A stretch of DNA of 64,000 nucleotides from Bacteroidaceae bacterium (lineage in GTDB: Bacteria; Bacteroidota; Bacteroidia; Bacteroidales; Barnesiellaceae_A), in assembly GCA_017481745.1 (NCBI GenBank), contig JAFUOV010000003.1, positions 62,001 to 126,000 of the forward strand, given 5' to 3'. The notes under the pieces were generated by a model. It searched no databases. It saw only the letters and a program-made list of their open reading frames with translations, and was not told where the DNA came from. Each line of letters begins with the position of its first letter. Positions within the stretch are counted from its first letter, which is position 1. Both the position numbers and the translations under genes were made by a program. Shown here in pieces: positions 17,840 through 26,497 of this stretch.

Positions 17840-19513
17840 ATGGAGCAAAAAGTCGAAATTTTCTGCCGCAACACACAAGCACTCATCAACGTAAATGGCG
17901 GTGAGCGCCTCCTCGACATATACAACAACTTGCATCTCGACACTCCCTTGCGAGCTGTTACAGCACGTGTAAACAACAAGTCGGAGAGTCTCGACTTCCG
18001 CATATACAACAATTGTGATGTCGAGTTTGTAGACATCAGCAACTCATCGGGTATGCGGGCATACATCCGCTCACTATGCTTTGTTCTCTATAAAGCCGTT
18101 ACCGACTTATACCCCGGCACCGAGTTGCGCATCGAGCACTCTATTTCCAATGGTAACTACTGCCTGCTCAACGATGGCAACGAGCCGGTAAGTGCCGAGA
18201 AAGTTGCCCGAATAGCTCAACGTATGCGAGAGATTATAGAGCAAGATTTCCCCTTTGAACAGAGACTCGCCTACACCGAGACGGTTATAGAGATATTCCA
18301 GAAACAAGGTCTTCCCGAGAAAGTAGAGCTACTACGCTCGACGGGCGACCTCTACACCACATACTACAGCTTAGATGGGTTGGCAGACATTTACTACAGT
18401 TGGCTCGTACCCTCTACAGGCTATCTGCAAGTGTTCGACTTGCAACCTTATGCCAACGGCATGCTACTCCTACCACCCGACAAATACGACCCCACTCGGG
18501 TAGCAACGCCTATCGACCAGCAGAAAATGCTCAACGCATTCAACGAGTACACAACATTCAATCGCATTATAGGAATAGATGGCGTGGGCAAGCTCAATCG
18601 CTCTATCGACGACGACCGCGCCTCTACATTGATAAAAGTAGCCGAGGCACTACACGAAAAGAAAATTGCCAAGATTGCCGAAGAGATAGCACAGCGATTT
18701 GAAAAGGGTGGTGCACGAATAGTGCTCATATCGGGACCCTCGTCGTCGGGCAAAACCACATTCTCAAAACGCCTATCCATTCAGCTCATGACCAATAGGC
18801 TTATACCCGCAGCCATATCGCTCGACGACTACTTTGTAAACCGCATTAACACACCGCTCGACGAGAGTGGCGACTATGACTACGAGTCGTTATATGCCCT
18901 CGACCTGCAACGCTTCAATAGCGACTTGCAACGCCTGCTCAAAGGCGAGAACGTTGCTCTGCCCACATACGACTTTAAGAGCGGTTCGCGCATCGAAACC
19001 GGTAAAACCATGCAGCTCACCCCCAACACAGTTCTTATCCTCGAAGGCATCCACGCCCTCAATCCCGAGTTGACAGCAACCATCGACGATGCACAAAAGT
19101 ACCGCATATACGCCTCGGCACTCACATCGCTCTCTATCGACGACCACAACTGGATACCCACCACCGACAACCGCCTGCTGCGCCGCATCGTACGCGATGC
19201 CAAGACTCGCGGCGTATCACCCAAAGACACCATCGCTCGATGGAACAGTGTACGTCGTGGCGAAGACCGTTGGATATTTCCCTATCAAGAAAATGCCGAT
19301 GCCATGTTCAACTCGTCATTGCTCTTTGAGCTTGCCGTAATACGCGAATACGCCATGCCTGTGCTACGTACAGTACCACGCAACTGCCCCGAATATGCCG
19401 AAGCCGCCCGATTGCTCAAATTTCTGCACTACTTCCGCTCATTGCCCGAGAAAGAGATACCGCCCACATCACTCCTGCGCGAATTTCTCGGCGGCAGCAG
19501 TTTCAAATACTAA
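17840..19513 (+). CDS. Nucleoside (uridine) kinase with TGS-like N-terminal domain
   Basis: 557 residues. The first ~70 residues resemble the TGS domain and the next ~130 resemble the SAD/editing-like domain of threonyl-tRNA synthetase (AEKVARIAQRM, LRSTGDLYTTYY). The C-terminal half is a uridine-kinase-type P-loop NTPase: ISGPSSSGKTTF at residues 298-308, SLDDYF, LILEGIHALNP. This fused architecture is common in Bacteroidota and Clostridia and is annotated as nucleoside kinase; the substrate is probably uridine/cytidine, and the purpose of the synthetase-like half is unknown. Confidence 0.88.
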   Translation: MEQKVEIFCRNTQALINVNGGERLLDIYNNLHLDTPLRAVTARVNNKSESLDFRIYNNCDVEFVDISNSSGMRAYIRSLCFVLYKAVTDLYPGTELRIEHSISNGNYCLLNDGNEPVSAEKVARIAQRMREIIEQDFPFEQRLAYTETVIEIFQKQGLPEKVELLRSTGDLYTTYYSLDGLADIYYSWLVPSTGYLQVFDLQPYANGMLLLPPDKYDPTRVATPIDQQKMLNAFNEYTTFNRIIGIDGVGKLNRSIDDDRASTLIKVAEALHEKKIAKIAEEIAQRFEKGGARIVLISGPSSSGKTTFSKRLSIQLMTNRLIPAAISLDDYFVNRINTPLDESGDYDYESLYALDLQRFNSDLQRLLKGENVALPTYDFKSGSRIETGKTMQLTPNTVLILEGIHALNPELTATIDDAQKYRIYASALTSLSIDDHNWIPTTDNRLLRRIVRDAKTRGVSPKDTIARWNSVRRGEDRWIFPYQENADAMFNSSLLFELAVIREYAMPVLRTVPRNCPEYAEAARLLKFLHYFRSLPEKEIPPTSLLREFLGGSSFKY

Positions 19514-19557
19514 CAAAAAAGCTCTGTATTTCGATGAAATACAGCGCTTTGCACAAG

Positions 19558-19630
19558 TTGTGCCACCAGGAATCGAACCGTGGACCCAAGGATTTTCATT
19601 CCTTTGCTCTACCAACTGAGCTATTGAACC
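19558..19630 (-). tRNA. Degenerate tRNA-Phe (GAA), probably a pseudo-tRNA
   Basis: A 73-base cloverleaf on the minus strand. The D stem (GCTC/GAGC) and anticodon stem (AAGGA/TCCTT, loop ATGAAAA, anticodon GAA) are intact, as is the TTCGATT loop. But the acceptor arms GGTTCAA and TGGCACA pair at only 4 of 7 positions, the T stem CACGG/CCTGG at 3 of 5, and CCA is not encoded. A textbook promoter precedes it, so it may still be transcribed. Confidence 0.75.
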
Positions 19631-19645
19631 AAGGCTTTTGCGGTG

Positions 19646-19676
19646 CAAAGGTAGTAATATTTTTTGAAGTTGCAAA
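19646..19676 (-). promoter_or_regulatory. Promoter of the tRNA-Phe-like gene
   Basis: TTTG (19676-19673), 19-base spacer, TACCTTTG (19653-19646) on the minus strand, 15 bases from the tRNA 5' end. This is one of the best promoter matches in the window. Confidence 0.7.
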
Positions 19677-19806
19677 TATCGACGACAAAAAATGTATTTT
19701 CTTGACAATTTTATTAATGAGAAAAAAAAATTTCTACTTCGATTAAACTTTTTACAACAGATTTAGTCATAGTAGTTGTTTATATAGAATGAATAATCCA
19801 CATTTT

Positions 19807-22605
19807 ATGAAAAATATATCTTATATTGTACTCTTGTTGATAGGAGTAATGATGCCTTTTGCAGCTGAAGCACAACAGGTAACGATACGCGGTGTGGTGC
19901 GCGATGCGCTCGACCGCGAGGCTTTGCCTCGTGTGAGTGTACGCTTGCTTAATGCCAAAGATAGTACGTTTGTTACAGGAACAAATGGCGATAATAATGG
20001 CAACTTCACCCTTGCGCCGGTGGCTCATGGCAAGTATATTGCACAATTTTCGTTCTTGGGATATGCTACGCAATATGTCAATGTTACGCCCGAACGAGGC
20101 AGAACTCGCTATAACATGGGCGAGATTTTGATGAGTACCGGCGATATTATGTTGGCTGAGGCAACGGTGGTGGGCAAAGCTCCTGAAGTTGTGGTCAAGG
20201 AAGATACGGTAGAGTTTAATGCAGCTTCGTACAAGACACAACCCAGCGCTGTTGTTGAAGACTTACTCAAGCGACTGCCCGGCGTAGAGGTCGATGAAAC
20301 CGGAAAAATCACCGCCAACGGCAAGGAAGTAACAAAAATCTTGTTGGATGGCAAAGAGTTTTTCTCGGACGACCCCAAGGTGGCATCGAAAAACATTCCG
20401 GTAGAGATGGTCGAGAAGTTGCAAGTTGTCGACCGCAAGAGCGATTTGGCTCGTATCACCGGTGTGGATGATGGCGAGGAAGAAACTGTGATAAACCTCA
20501 CCGTTAAGCCGGGTATGAAACAAGGTTGGTTTGGCGAGATACAAGGTGGATATGGTTATAGACTGCTCGATGGCGGTGCCGATGGTACAAGTCCGCACCG
20601 TTACCAAGGCGGCGCAATGGTCAATTACATAAAAGATGACGACCAATTTACACTCATTGCCAACTCTAACAACGTGAATAGCATGGGCTTTACCGACCAA
20701 GGTCAAGGTCGTTTCCGTCGTTGGGGTGGCAACAATGGTATTGCCACATCGCACAGCTTGGGTATGAACTTTAATGTCGGAAATGCAGAGATTTTCCGTG
20801 TGGGTGGTGATGTGATGTATTCGTACAACGACCGCGACACCCGCAAGCGCAGCGACCGTCAAGATTTCTTCAGCGATAGCACTGCTTACAGCAATGGCAA
20901 TTCTATTGCTAACGATATAGGTCAACAAATCAATGGTCGTTTCCGCATCCAATGGAACCCCGACTCGCTCAATACATTTGAGTTCCGTCCTCGCATTTCG
21001 GTCAATATCAACGACTCTCGCCGTATCGAAGAGTCTAATGCCTTTGCCGGCGATGCAGCCCGTACTGCAGTCAACAGCAACTACAATACCAACAATAGCC
21101 ATGGCATAAGTGTCGATGCTTCGGGCGAGTTGATTTACAACCGCCAACTCACATCCAAGCCCGGTCGTTCTATCAGTGTTCATGCGCGATACAACTTCAG
21201 CAACACTCGCGAGCGCGGTACAAGCCTCGATAGAACAATGTACTATTTGCTGAACGACACCAGCGAGTTAGACCAGAAGAGCGACGACCACTCATGGAGC
21301 AATGGCTACTCGGCTCGTGTAACCTACACCGAGCCGATAGGCAACCCCAAGAAAGGTATGTTCCTCACCTTTGCATTGCGCAGTCAAGGCAACTTCCGCG
21401 ATGCAGACAAGTATACCTATACAGCCGATGAATGGGGCTTCTTCCCCACCGAGCCCGATACGGCATATAGCAATAGTTTCCGCAACGTGAACATTACCAA
21501 TAGTGCGCAGATTGGTTTCCGCCATGTTACTCGCAACTTAAACTATAATGTAGGTTTGTCGTTTGAGCCCACTACCACTTCGTCACTCGACTTGCTTAAG
21601 CCCCAGAATAATATCCCCAGCTATACCGTATATAATTGGGCACCGTTCTTGTGGTTGACATATAAGGTCGACAAGCAAACCTCTCTACGCGTGTTCTATA
21701 ATGGACGTACCGAGCAGCCTACCATTGCACAACTGCAACCCGTGCCCGATATATCCAATCCGTTGAATATCGTTGTAGGTAACCCCGACCTTGACCCCTC
21801 ATTTACACACCGCCTGCGCCTGCGTTTCAGCGACTACGACACCAATACGCAACGTTCTATCATGGCACACTTGCGAGCCAACTACACCATGAATAGTATT
21901 ATCTCGGCAACCGAGTTTGACGACCAGACAGGTGGTCGTATAACTACATACGAAAACGTCGATGGTGTGTGGAATGTCAATGGTATGTTTATGATTACCT
22001 TGCCTTTCCGCGACAAACGCTGGCAATTCAACAACTTCACTCGTCTGGGTGTGAGCAGCAGTGTGGGTAAGAACAACGGCGAGTTGAACCGCGCCAACCA
22101 ATTCACAGCCGGTGAAAGCCTCTCAATGGCGTTCCGCAGCACCTATTTCGATACCGAATTGCGAGGACGATACAACCTGCAATACCTCACTAACACTGTA
22201 CAGACCGGCAACAACCGCACTATCCATAGCTATGGTGGCACATACAGCTTCACCGTCAACCTACCCTTTGGCTTGTCGTTGGGTAGCGATATAAGCTATA
22301 CCGGCAACCAAGGCTACTCCGACGGCTATAACGAGGAGGTGTGGATGTGGAATGCACAGCTGTCATACTCGTTCCTCAAGGGTAAGAATGCTACTATCAT
22401 GCTCAAGGGTGTCGACTTGCTCAATGAGTCGAGCAATATACAACGCACCGTTACCGGTAACTACATGGAAGACGTCGACTATAACACCTTGGGTAGATAT
22501 TGCATGCTGTCGTTCAGCTACCGATTTAACACCTTTGGCAAGGACAAACCCGAGATGCGCAATCAGTTTGGTCCCGGATTTGGTCCTCCTCCCGGACGTC
22601 GTTAA
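19807..22605 (+). CDS. Outer-membrane beta-barrel protein with carboxypeptidase-like regulatory domain (TonB receptor type)
   Basis: About 932 residues from ATG 19807, whose product begins with a normal signal peptide (MKNISYIVLLLIGVMMPFAAEA); an ATG 18 bases upstream is also in frame. The mature protein starts with a CarboxypepD_reg-like domain (VRDALDREALPRVSVRLLNAKD), then a plug-like region (VEDLLKRLPGVEVDETGKI) and a ~600-residue barrel of the OMP_b-brl_3 type, ending in a Pro/Gly-rich tail. Such proteins resemble TonB-dependent transporters but lack a SusD partner, as here. The substrate is unknown. Its terminator hairpin is at 22637. Confidence 0.88.
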   Translation: MKNISYIVLLLIGVMMPFAAEAQQVTIRGVVRDALDREALPRVSVRLLNAKDSTFVTGTNGDNNGNFTLAPVAHGKYIAQFSFLGYATQYVNVTPERGRTRYNMGEILMSTGDIMLAEATVVGKAPEVVVKEDTVEFNAASYKTQPSAVVEDLLKRLPGVEVDETGKITANGKEVTKILLDGKEFFSDDPKVASKNIPVEMVEKLQVVDRKSDLARITGVDDGEEETVINLTVKPGMKQGWFGEIQGGYGYRLLDGGADGTSPHRYQGGAMVNYIKDDDQFTLIANSNNVNSMGFTDQGQGRFRRWGGNNGIATSHSLGMNFNVGNAEIFRVGGDVMYSYNDRDTRKRSDRQDFFSDSTAYSNGNSIANDIGQQINGRFRIQWNPDSLNTFEFRPRISVNINDSRRIEESNAFAGDAARTAVNSNYNTNNSHGISVDASGELIYNRQLTSKPGRSISVHARYNFSNTRERGTSLDRTMYYLLNDTSELDQKSDDHSWSNGYSARVTYTEPIGNPKKGMFLTFALRSQGNFRDADKYTYTADEWGFFPTEPDTAYSNSFRNVNITNSAQIGFRHVTRNLNYNVGLSFEPTTTSSLDLLKPQNNIPSYTVYNWAPFLWLTYKVDKQTSLRVFYNGRTEQPTIAQLQPVPDISNPLNIVVGNPDLDPSFTHRLRLRFSDYDTNTQRSIMAHLRANYTMNSIISATEFDDQTGGRITTYENVDGVWNVNGMFMITLPFRDKRWQFNNFTRLGVSSSVGKNNGELNRANQFTAGESLSMAFRSTYFDTELRGRYNLQYLTNTVQTGNNRTIHSYGGTYSFTVNLPFGLSLGSDISYTGNQGYSDGYNEEVWMWNAQLSYSFLKGKNATIMLKGVDLLNESSNIQRTVTGNYMEDVDYNTLGRYCMLSFSYRFNTFGKDKPEMRNQFGPGFGPPPGRR

Positions 22606-22636
22606 CAAAACAATATTCTATATTGGTTGATAAAAT

Positions 22637-22673
22637 AAGTGGAAGCCCGTCTTGATATGCGAGGTTTCCACTT
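22637..22673 (+). terminator. Terminator of the beta-barrel receptor gene
   Basis: AGTGGAA/TTCCACT hairpin followed by a T-run, 32 bases after the stop codon. Confidence 0.65.
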
Positions 22674-22709
22674 TTTGTTTATTGTCATGCAAAAAACGGT
22701 GCTTAATAT

Positions 22710-22739
22710 TTTGCTTTTTACAAAGTTTATGTACCTTTG
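22710..22739 (+). promoter_or_regulatory. Promoter of tRNA-Pro
   Basis: TTTG (22710-22713), 18-base spacer, TACCTTTG (22732-22739), 17 bases before the mature tRNA end. Confidence 0.7.
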
Positions 22740-22756
22740 CACTCGCTAATCGCACT

Positions 22757-22830
22757 CGGGGTGTAGCACAGTTGGTTAGCGCGCCACGTTCGGGACGTGG
22801 AGGTCGGAAGTTCGAGTCTTCTCACCCCGA
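22757..22830 (+). tRNA. tRNA-Pro (CGG)
   Basis: 74-base cloverleaf. Acceptor CGGGGTG/CACCCCG pairs 7 of 7, anticodon stem CCACG/CGTGG encloses TTCGGGA, giving anticodon CGG (reads CCG), and TTCGAGT is the T loop. CCA is not encoded. It has its own promoter and a strong terminator directly behind, so it is a single-gene transcript. Confidence 0.95.
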
Positions 22831-22832
22831 CA

Positions 22833-22870
22833 AAAGCCGTTTTTAAGTTTCAACACTTAAAGACGGCTTT
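22833..22870 (+). terminator. Terminator of tRNA-Pro
   Basis: 16-bp inverted repeat AAAGCCGT..AAGT / ACTT..GACGGCTTT with a 6-base loop and T-run, three bases after the tRNA. Confidence 0.8.
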
Positions 22871-22919
22871 TTTATTTGTATGGTCTATTCCCTACTGCAG
22901 TATAGCAACAATGACTTTT

Positions 22920-23261
22920 CTATCTCTTTTTAGCCCATTTATCGCCGTAGGTGGTGGACACAATGGCAATAACTATTATAAGGGCAGTGAGCAGAAGAAT
23001 AATGGGTATAGCCACATTCTCGGGCAGGAATGCCGATGTGCAGAATAGGGGTAGGATGGCAGCAATCGCATAAGTTGTGAGCGACACAACTCGACGTAGG
23101 CGCTCAATGTCATACTCGGCTTGCTTCTCCTTGGGCATTGTACTATATCCCGATATAAGCGAGTCGCCTTTTCCTTTTGCAACATAGCGCCCCAATACGA
23201 TGCATATAATAGAGCATCCTATAATAATGGGTACATAGATAATAATGGCAATAGTATCCAT
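22920..23261 (-). CDS. DUF3784-type small membrane protein
   Basis: 113 residues with three hydrophobic helices (about 4-24, 62-82 and 84-105) and between the first two the soluble segment GKGDSLISGYSTMPKEKQAEYD, which is the hallmark of the DUF3784 family. No biochemical function is known. It lies 11 bases behind a Crp/Fnr regulator gene on the same strand, so the two are probably one transcript. Confidence 0.75.
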   Translation of the reverse strand: MDTIAIIIYVPIIIGCSIICIVLGRYVAKGKGDSLISGYSTMPKEKQAEYDIERLRRVVSLTTYAIAAILPLFCTSAFLPENVAIPIILLLTALIIVIAIVSTTYGDKWAKKR

Positions 23262-23272
23262 AGTGAAAATAA

Positions 23273-23848
23273 TTACTCACCACGCGCAATGCGGTTGCGT
23301 ATGCGGCTCAGTGTTTCTTGCGATATGTTTAGGTATTGAGATATATATTTGAGAGGTATCTGCGCAATAGTGCTTTTGCCTCTCATTTTTATATATTGCT
23401 GATAACGCGTATAGGCATCACCAATACTTGTGAGAGTGCTGCGTTTCTCGAGGGTGTAGAGCTGGTAGAGCTGATAATGACTTTGCCAACGCATCAGGTC
23501 GGGGCACTTGTCGCACAAAGCCCAGAAGTCGTCAAACGAGATGCGATATACATCGACATCCGATATCGCCTCAAATGAGGTTTGTGAAGGTTGCCCATAT
23601 ACGATAGAAGCCAATGAAACAAAGATGTTTCCCTTCACACCAAATAACATGGTAGTCTCCTTTTCACCATCCTCATGCAAGCAGCGCACCACGCCATCGG
23701 CTATTATATAAATGTGTTCCGATTTTTTGCCTTGCTGTATGATGCGGTTGCCTTTATTGTATTTAACCCTTTCAAGAGCTTGTTTGAGCAGCGCTATTGT
23801 TGAGTCTTCTATATGATAAATGGCTCGAAATGATTGTGCCAAATCCAT
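23273..23848 (-). CDS. Crp/Fnr family transcription regulator
   Basis: 191 residues: an N-terminal cyclic-nucleotide-binding-like beta roll (NKGNRIIQQGKKSEHIYIIADGVVRCL) and a C-terminal winged helix-turn-helix with IPLKYISQYLNISQETLSRIR as recognition region. No N-terminal cysteine cluster, so it is not an oxygen-sensing FNR, and the effector is unknown. A perfect TTTGA-N6-TCAAA dyad in the divergent promoter region is the obvious candidate operator, for itself and for the type IX cargo gene on the other side. Confidence 0.9.
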   Translation of the reverse strand: MDLAQSFRAIYHIEDSTIALLKQALERVKYNKGNRIIQQGKKSEHIYIIADGVVRCLHEDGEKETTMLFGVKGNIFVSLASIVYGQPSQTSFEAISDVDVYRISFDDFWALCDKCPDLMRWQSHYQLYQLYTLEKRSTLTSIGDAYTRYQQYIKMRGKSTIAQIPLKYISQYLNISQETLSRIRNRIARGE

Positions 23849-23889
23849 TTTTGTATCGTTTTGTGTGTTATAAGCAATAATATTTTCTT

Positions 23890-23897
23890 CAAAGGTA
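23890..23897 (-). promoter_or_regulatory. Promoter -7 of the Crp/Fnr gene
   Basis: TACCTTTG on the minus strand, predicting a start near 23883 and a leader of about 35 bases. The FNR-like dyad is centred about 47 bases upstream. Confidence 0.55.
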
Positions 23898-23922
23898 ATA
23901 AAATTTGTTTAGAGTGTAAAAA

Positions 23923-23938
23923 TTTGACATATATCAAA
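23923..23938. promoter_or_regulatory. FNR/CRP-like operator dyad
   Basis: TTTGACATATATCAAA is a perfect dyad that fits the Crp/Fnr-type half sites TTGA..TCAA. Its centre is about -44.5 from the predicted start of the plus-strand gene and about -47 from that of the regulator gene. Confidence 0.55.
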
Positions 23939-23960
23939 TCAATAAAATAAATTTATCATA

Positions 23961-23968
23961 TATATTTG
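23961..23968 (+). promoter_or_regulatory. Promoter -7 of the choice-of-anchor J gene
   Basis: TATATTTG fits TAnnTTTG; no -33 TTTG is seen, which fits an activator-dependent promoter. Confidence 0.5.
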
Positions 23969-24052
23969 CAAGTGATATAAATGATGTGTGCTGTCAAAGA
24001 TAACAGGCTCAATCTTTCAAACAGCCTAACAAACGAGCCAACAACAAACCAC

Positions 24053-26437
24053 ATGAAAAGATTTTGTACTTTTTTATTGACAATATGCTTTTGCATAGTT
24101 TCGGTATGTGCGCAAGTTATTTACTCCAACGACTTTGCCACTGAAGATGATTTCAACGCATGGACCGTGCTTGATGCCAATGAAGATGGTGCAACGTGGA
24201 AATATAATGAAGAGGGCGACCCCTCTCATGTTTATTATGAATATCATTCGACCAATAGTGCCAACGACTGGATTATCTCGCCTGCCATCGTTTCGGAGCA
24301 GAGCGGCACATTGGCTGTCAACTTCAGTGTAAGAGGCAGTATCTTTGGCGAAAAGATGGAGGTTTTCTATGGAACAAGACCTTCGGTCGATTTTATGAAA
24401 AATCGTCTCAGCGATGAAATGACTCTTATCGACAATATCACAAGTCATTTCTATCTGATAGACGTACAAGCCAACCGACCTGTATATCTCGGTTTCCGCG
24501 CATGCAGCAACCCCGATGGTTTCCGTCTATACCTCTGTAATGTAACAGCGCAATTTACTTCCAATCCCGTCGACCTGCTTGTTTCGGAAATCGTTTCGCC
24601 GGCAACAGGCTTCAATCTGGGTGAGGAGACTGTTACTGTGAAAGTAAAAAACAATGGTAAAGTGGATGTTTCTTCTTTCGACCTTTCGTTTGCTGTAAAC
24701 AATAATGTGGTGGCAACCGAAACAATCAACCAAACACTCGCCATGGGTGCCGAAATGGAATATACATTTGCTACTAAAGCCGACTTGTCAACTCCGCGCG
24801 TGGTTCATAACGTAGCAGCATGGACTACTCACGCCGACGATGTGAATATACCCAACGACACTTGCTACGCCTCGGTACTGCACAAGGCCGATGCTACGGT
24901 ACCCTTCTTCATGGGATTTGAGATGAACGAGTATACCGAAGGCATCACACTCTTCAACCTTAACGAAGATGAAGGCGACTGGGACATCTACGCCGACCCG
25001 TATACCAACCTTGCTCACACAGGCGATTTCTGCCTGGCATACAACTACGACAAGAAGAACAACGCCGACGACTGGGCAATACTCGAGCCTATCAAAATAG
25101 AAGAAGCAGGCTACTATGTGCTACGCTTCTGGTATTCGGGCGACGACATTCACCCCGAGAAGTTGGGCGTATACTATGGCAATAGTGCTACACCCGAGGC
25201 TATGACCAACAAAGTGGTAGAGTATGCACCCTTTGCACGCAGTTCTTACGAGGAGTCTATAAACATTATATATTTCGACAAACCTCAAACCATATTCTTC
25301 GGTTTCCACGCCTTCAGTAACAAAGACGAAAACTGGCTGTGTGTCGACGACATATCATTTGAAAAAGCCTCGAGCGAGTCGGTAGACCTCACCGTAAACG
25401 GTATTACCAATCCCAAAGAGTATGTGCATGTAGGTTCTAAGAAATCGGTCGATTTCAGTGTACGCAACATTGGCATAAAAGATGCCGAGGCTACAGTTCG
25501 CGTAAAGATAGACGACGTTGTTGTTGACGAAAAAACAACAGCTATCAAGGCGCAAGAAATACTCAACTTTGGGGTTAAAGATGCACTATCTAACCTCGAA
25601 GAGGGTATTCACACTCTCGTTGTCGAGCTTACCTGTGCCGACGACAATGTATCTGAAAACAATACAGACACGCTCCAATTCCGAGTTATGGGCAAACCCA
25701 CCAAGCTGTGGGACTTTGAAAATGGTAATTTACCCGACGATTTGGTATTCCGTTCAGAAGACAGAGGTACTGTAAATCCCGGTGCAGGCGAAGAGTTTAA
25801 TGAAGCCGGATGGGGTCTTTTCAATATCCAAAAACACGAACTTTATGGTCAATACGTATTGGCAGGTACAACATGGCTCGATGGTGTAGATAAAGCCGAC
25901 AGATGGTGTGTATTGCCGGCATATTGTCCTACTAAAGATTCGTACCTCGTATGGGATGTAAGCTCTTTCAACGCCAACTACCTCGAGACCTATTCGATAA
26001 TGGTATCATCCAATGGCGACGACTCGTGGTACTATACAACACACGAGGAGTTTGTAGCCGAAAGCCCCGAGTTCAAGACACGAGGTGTAGCACTTGGCGA
26101 GTATGCCGGTGCAGGCTCAACAATATATGTAGCCATTCGACTTCGCTCGAAGATTTGTGAAGCACTTCTCATCGACAACATCGCATTGTATGGTGGAGAA
26201 TTGGCAAGCGTGAAGTCTGCCACTGCAATCCCCGAACCACGAGTTGTCGTAAAAGATAACAGAATAGAAGTAACAAGTAATGATGTTAAGGCAATTCAGC
26301 TCTACGATATGAGCGGTCGCCTTGTAGCCGAAACCACCGAGGCAACCCTGTATGTAGACAACATCAATGCCGGAGCTTACGTGGTGAAGGTTCTTACCGA
26401 CGACAACATTTTCTCAAGTAAGGTTATTATGAGATAA
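24053..26437 (+). CDS. Secreted choice-of-anchor J protein with type IX sorting domain
   Basis: 794 residues from ATG 24053, chosen because the signal peptide MKRFCTFLLTICFCIVSVCA begins there; an in-frame ATG 72 bases upstream would put 24 hydrophilic residues ahead of it. Three cleaved-adhesin/choice-of-anchor-J modules recur (NDWIISPAIV near 70, DDWAILEPIKI near 345, DRWCVLPAYC near 620), with CARDB-like Ig linkers (VKVKNNGKVDVSSFDLSFAV) between. The end (IQLYDMSGRLVAETTEA to FSSKVIMR) is a type A T9SS sorting domain. It is likely a surface or released adhesin-like protein; no peptidase domain is present. Confidence 0.85.
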   Translation: MKRFCTFLLTICFCIVSVCAQVIYSNDFATEDDFNAWTVLDANEDGATWKYNEEGDPSHVYYEYHSTNSANDWIISPAIVSEQSGTLAVNFSVRGSIFGEKMEVFYGTRPSVDFMKNRLSDEMTLIDNITSHFYLIDVQANRPVYLGFRACSNPDGFRLYLCNVTAQFTSNPVDLLVSEIVSPATGFNLGEETVTVKVKNNGKVDVSSFDLSFAVNNNVVATETINQTLAMGAEMEYTFATKADLSTPRVVHNVAAWTTHADDVNIPNDTCYASVLHKADATVPFFMGFEMNEYTEGITLFNLNEDEGDWDIYADPYTNLAHTGDFCLAYNYDKKNNADDWAILEPIKIEEAGYYVLRFWYSGDDIHPEKLGVYYGNSATPEAMTNKVVEYAPFARSSYEESINIIYFDKPQTIFFGFHAFSNKDENWLCVDDISFEKASSESVDLTVNGITNPKEYVHVGSKKSVDFSVRNIGIKDAEATVRVKIDDVVVDEKTTAIKAQEILNFGVKDALSNLEEGIHTLVVELTCADDNVSENNTDTLQFRVMGKPTKLWDFENGNLPDDLVFRSEDRGTVNPGAGEEFNEAGWGLFNIQKHELYGQYVLAGTTWLDGVDKADRWCVLPAYCPTKDSYLVWDVSSFNANYLETYSIMVSSNGDDSWYYTTHEEFVAESPEFKTRGVALGEYAGAGSTIYVAIRLRSKICEALLIDNIALYGGELASVKSATAIPEPRVVVKDNRIEVTSNDVKAIQLYDMSGRLVAETTEATLYVDNINAGAYVVKVLTDDNIFSSKVIMR

Positions 26438-26462
26438 TAGAGTACCTATGATGAAACAGGTC

Positions 26463-26494
26463 AATTCCATTGCAGCGTGAGTTGCGATGGAATT
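26463..26494. terminator. Bidirectional terminator
   Basis: AATTCCATTGCA paired with TGCGATGGAATT (one G-T pair) around an 8-base loop, followed by a T-run; lies between the convergent T9SS cargo gene and priA. Confidence 0.75.
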
Positions 26495-26497
26495 TTT

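Noticed and set aside
20263..21183. 306-codon minus-strand frame inside the beta-barrel receptor
   Set aside because: Shadow of a 932-residue protein with clear domains.
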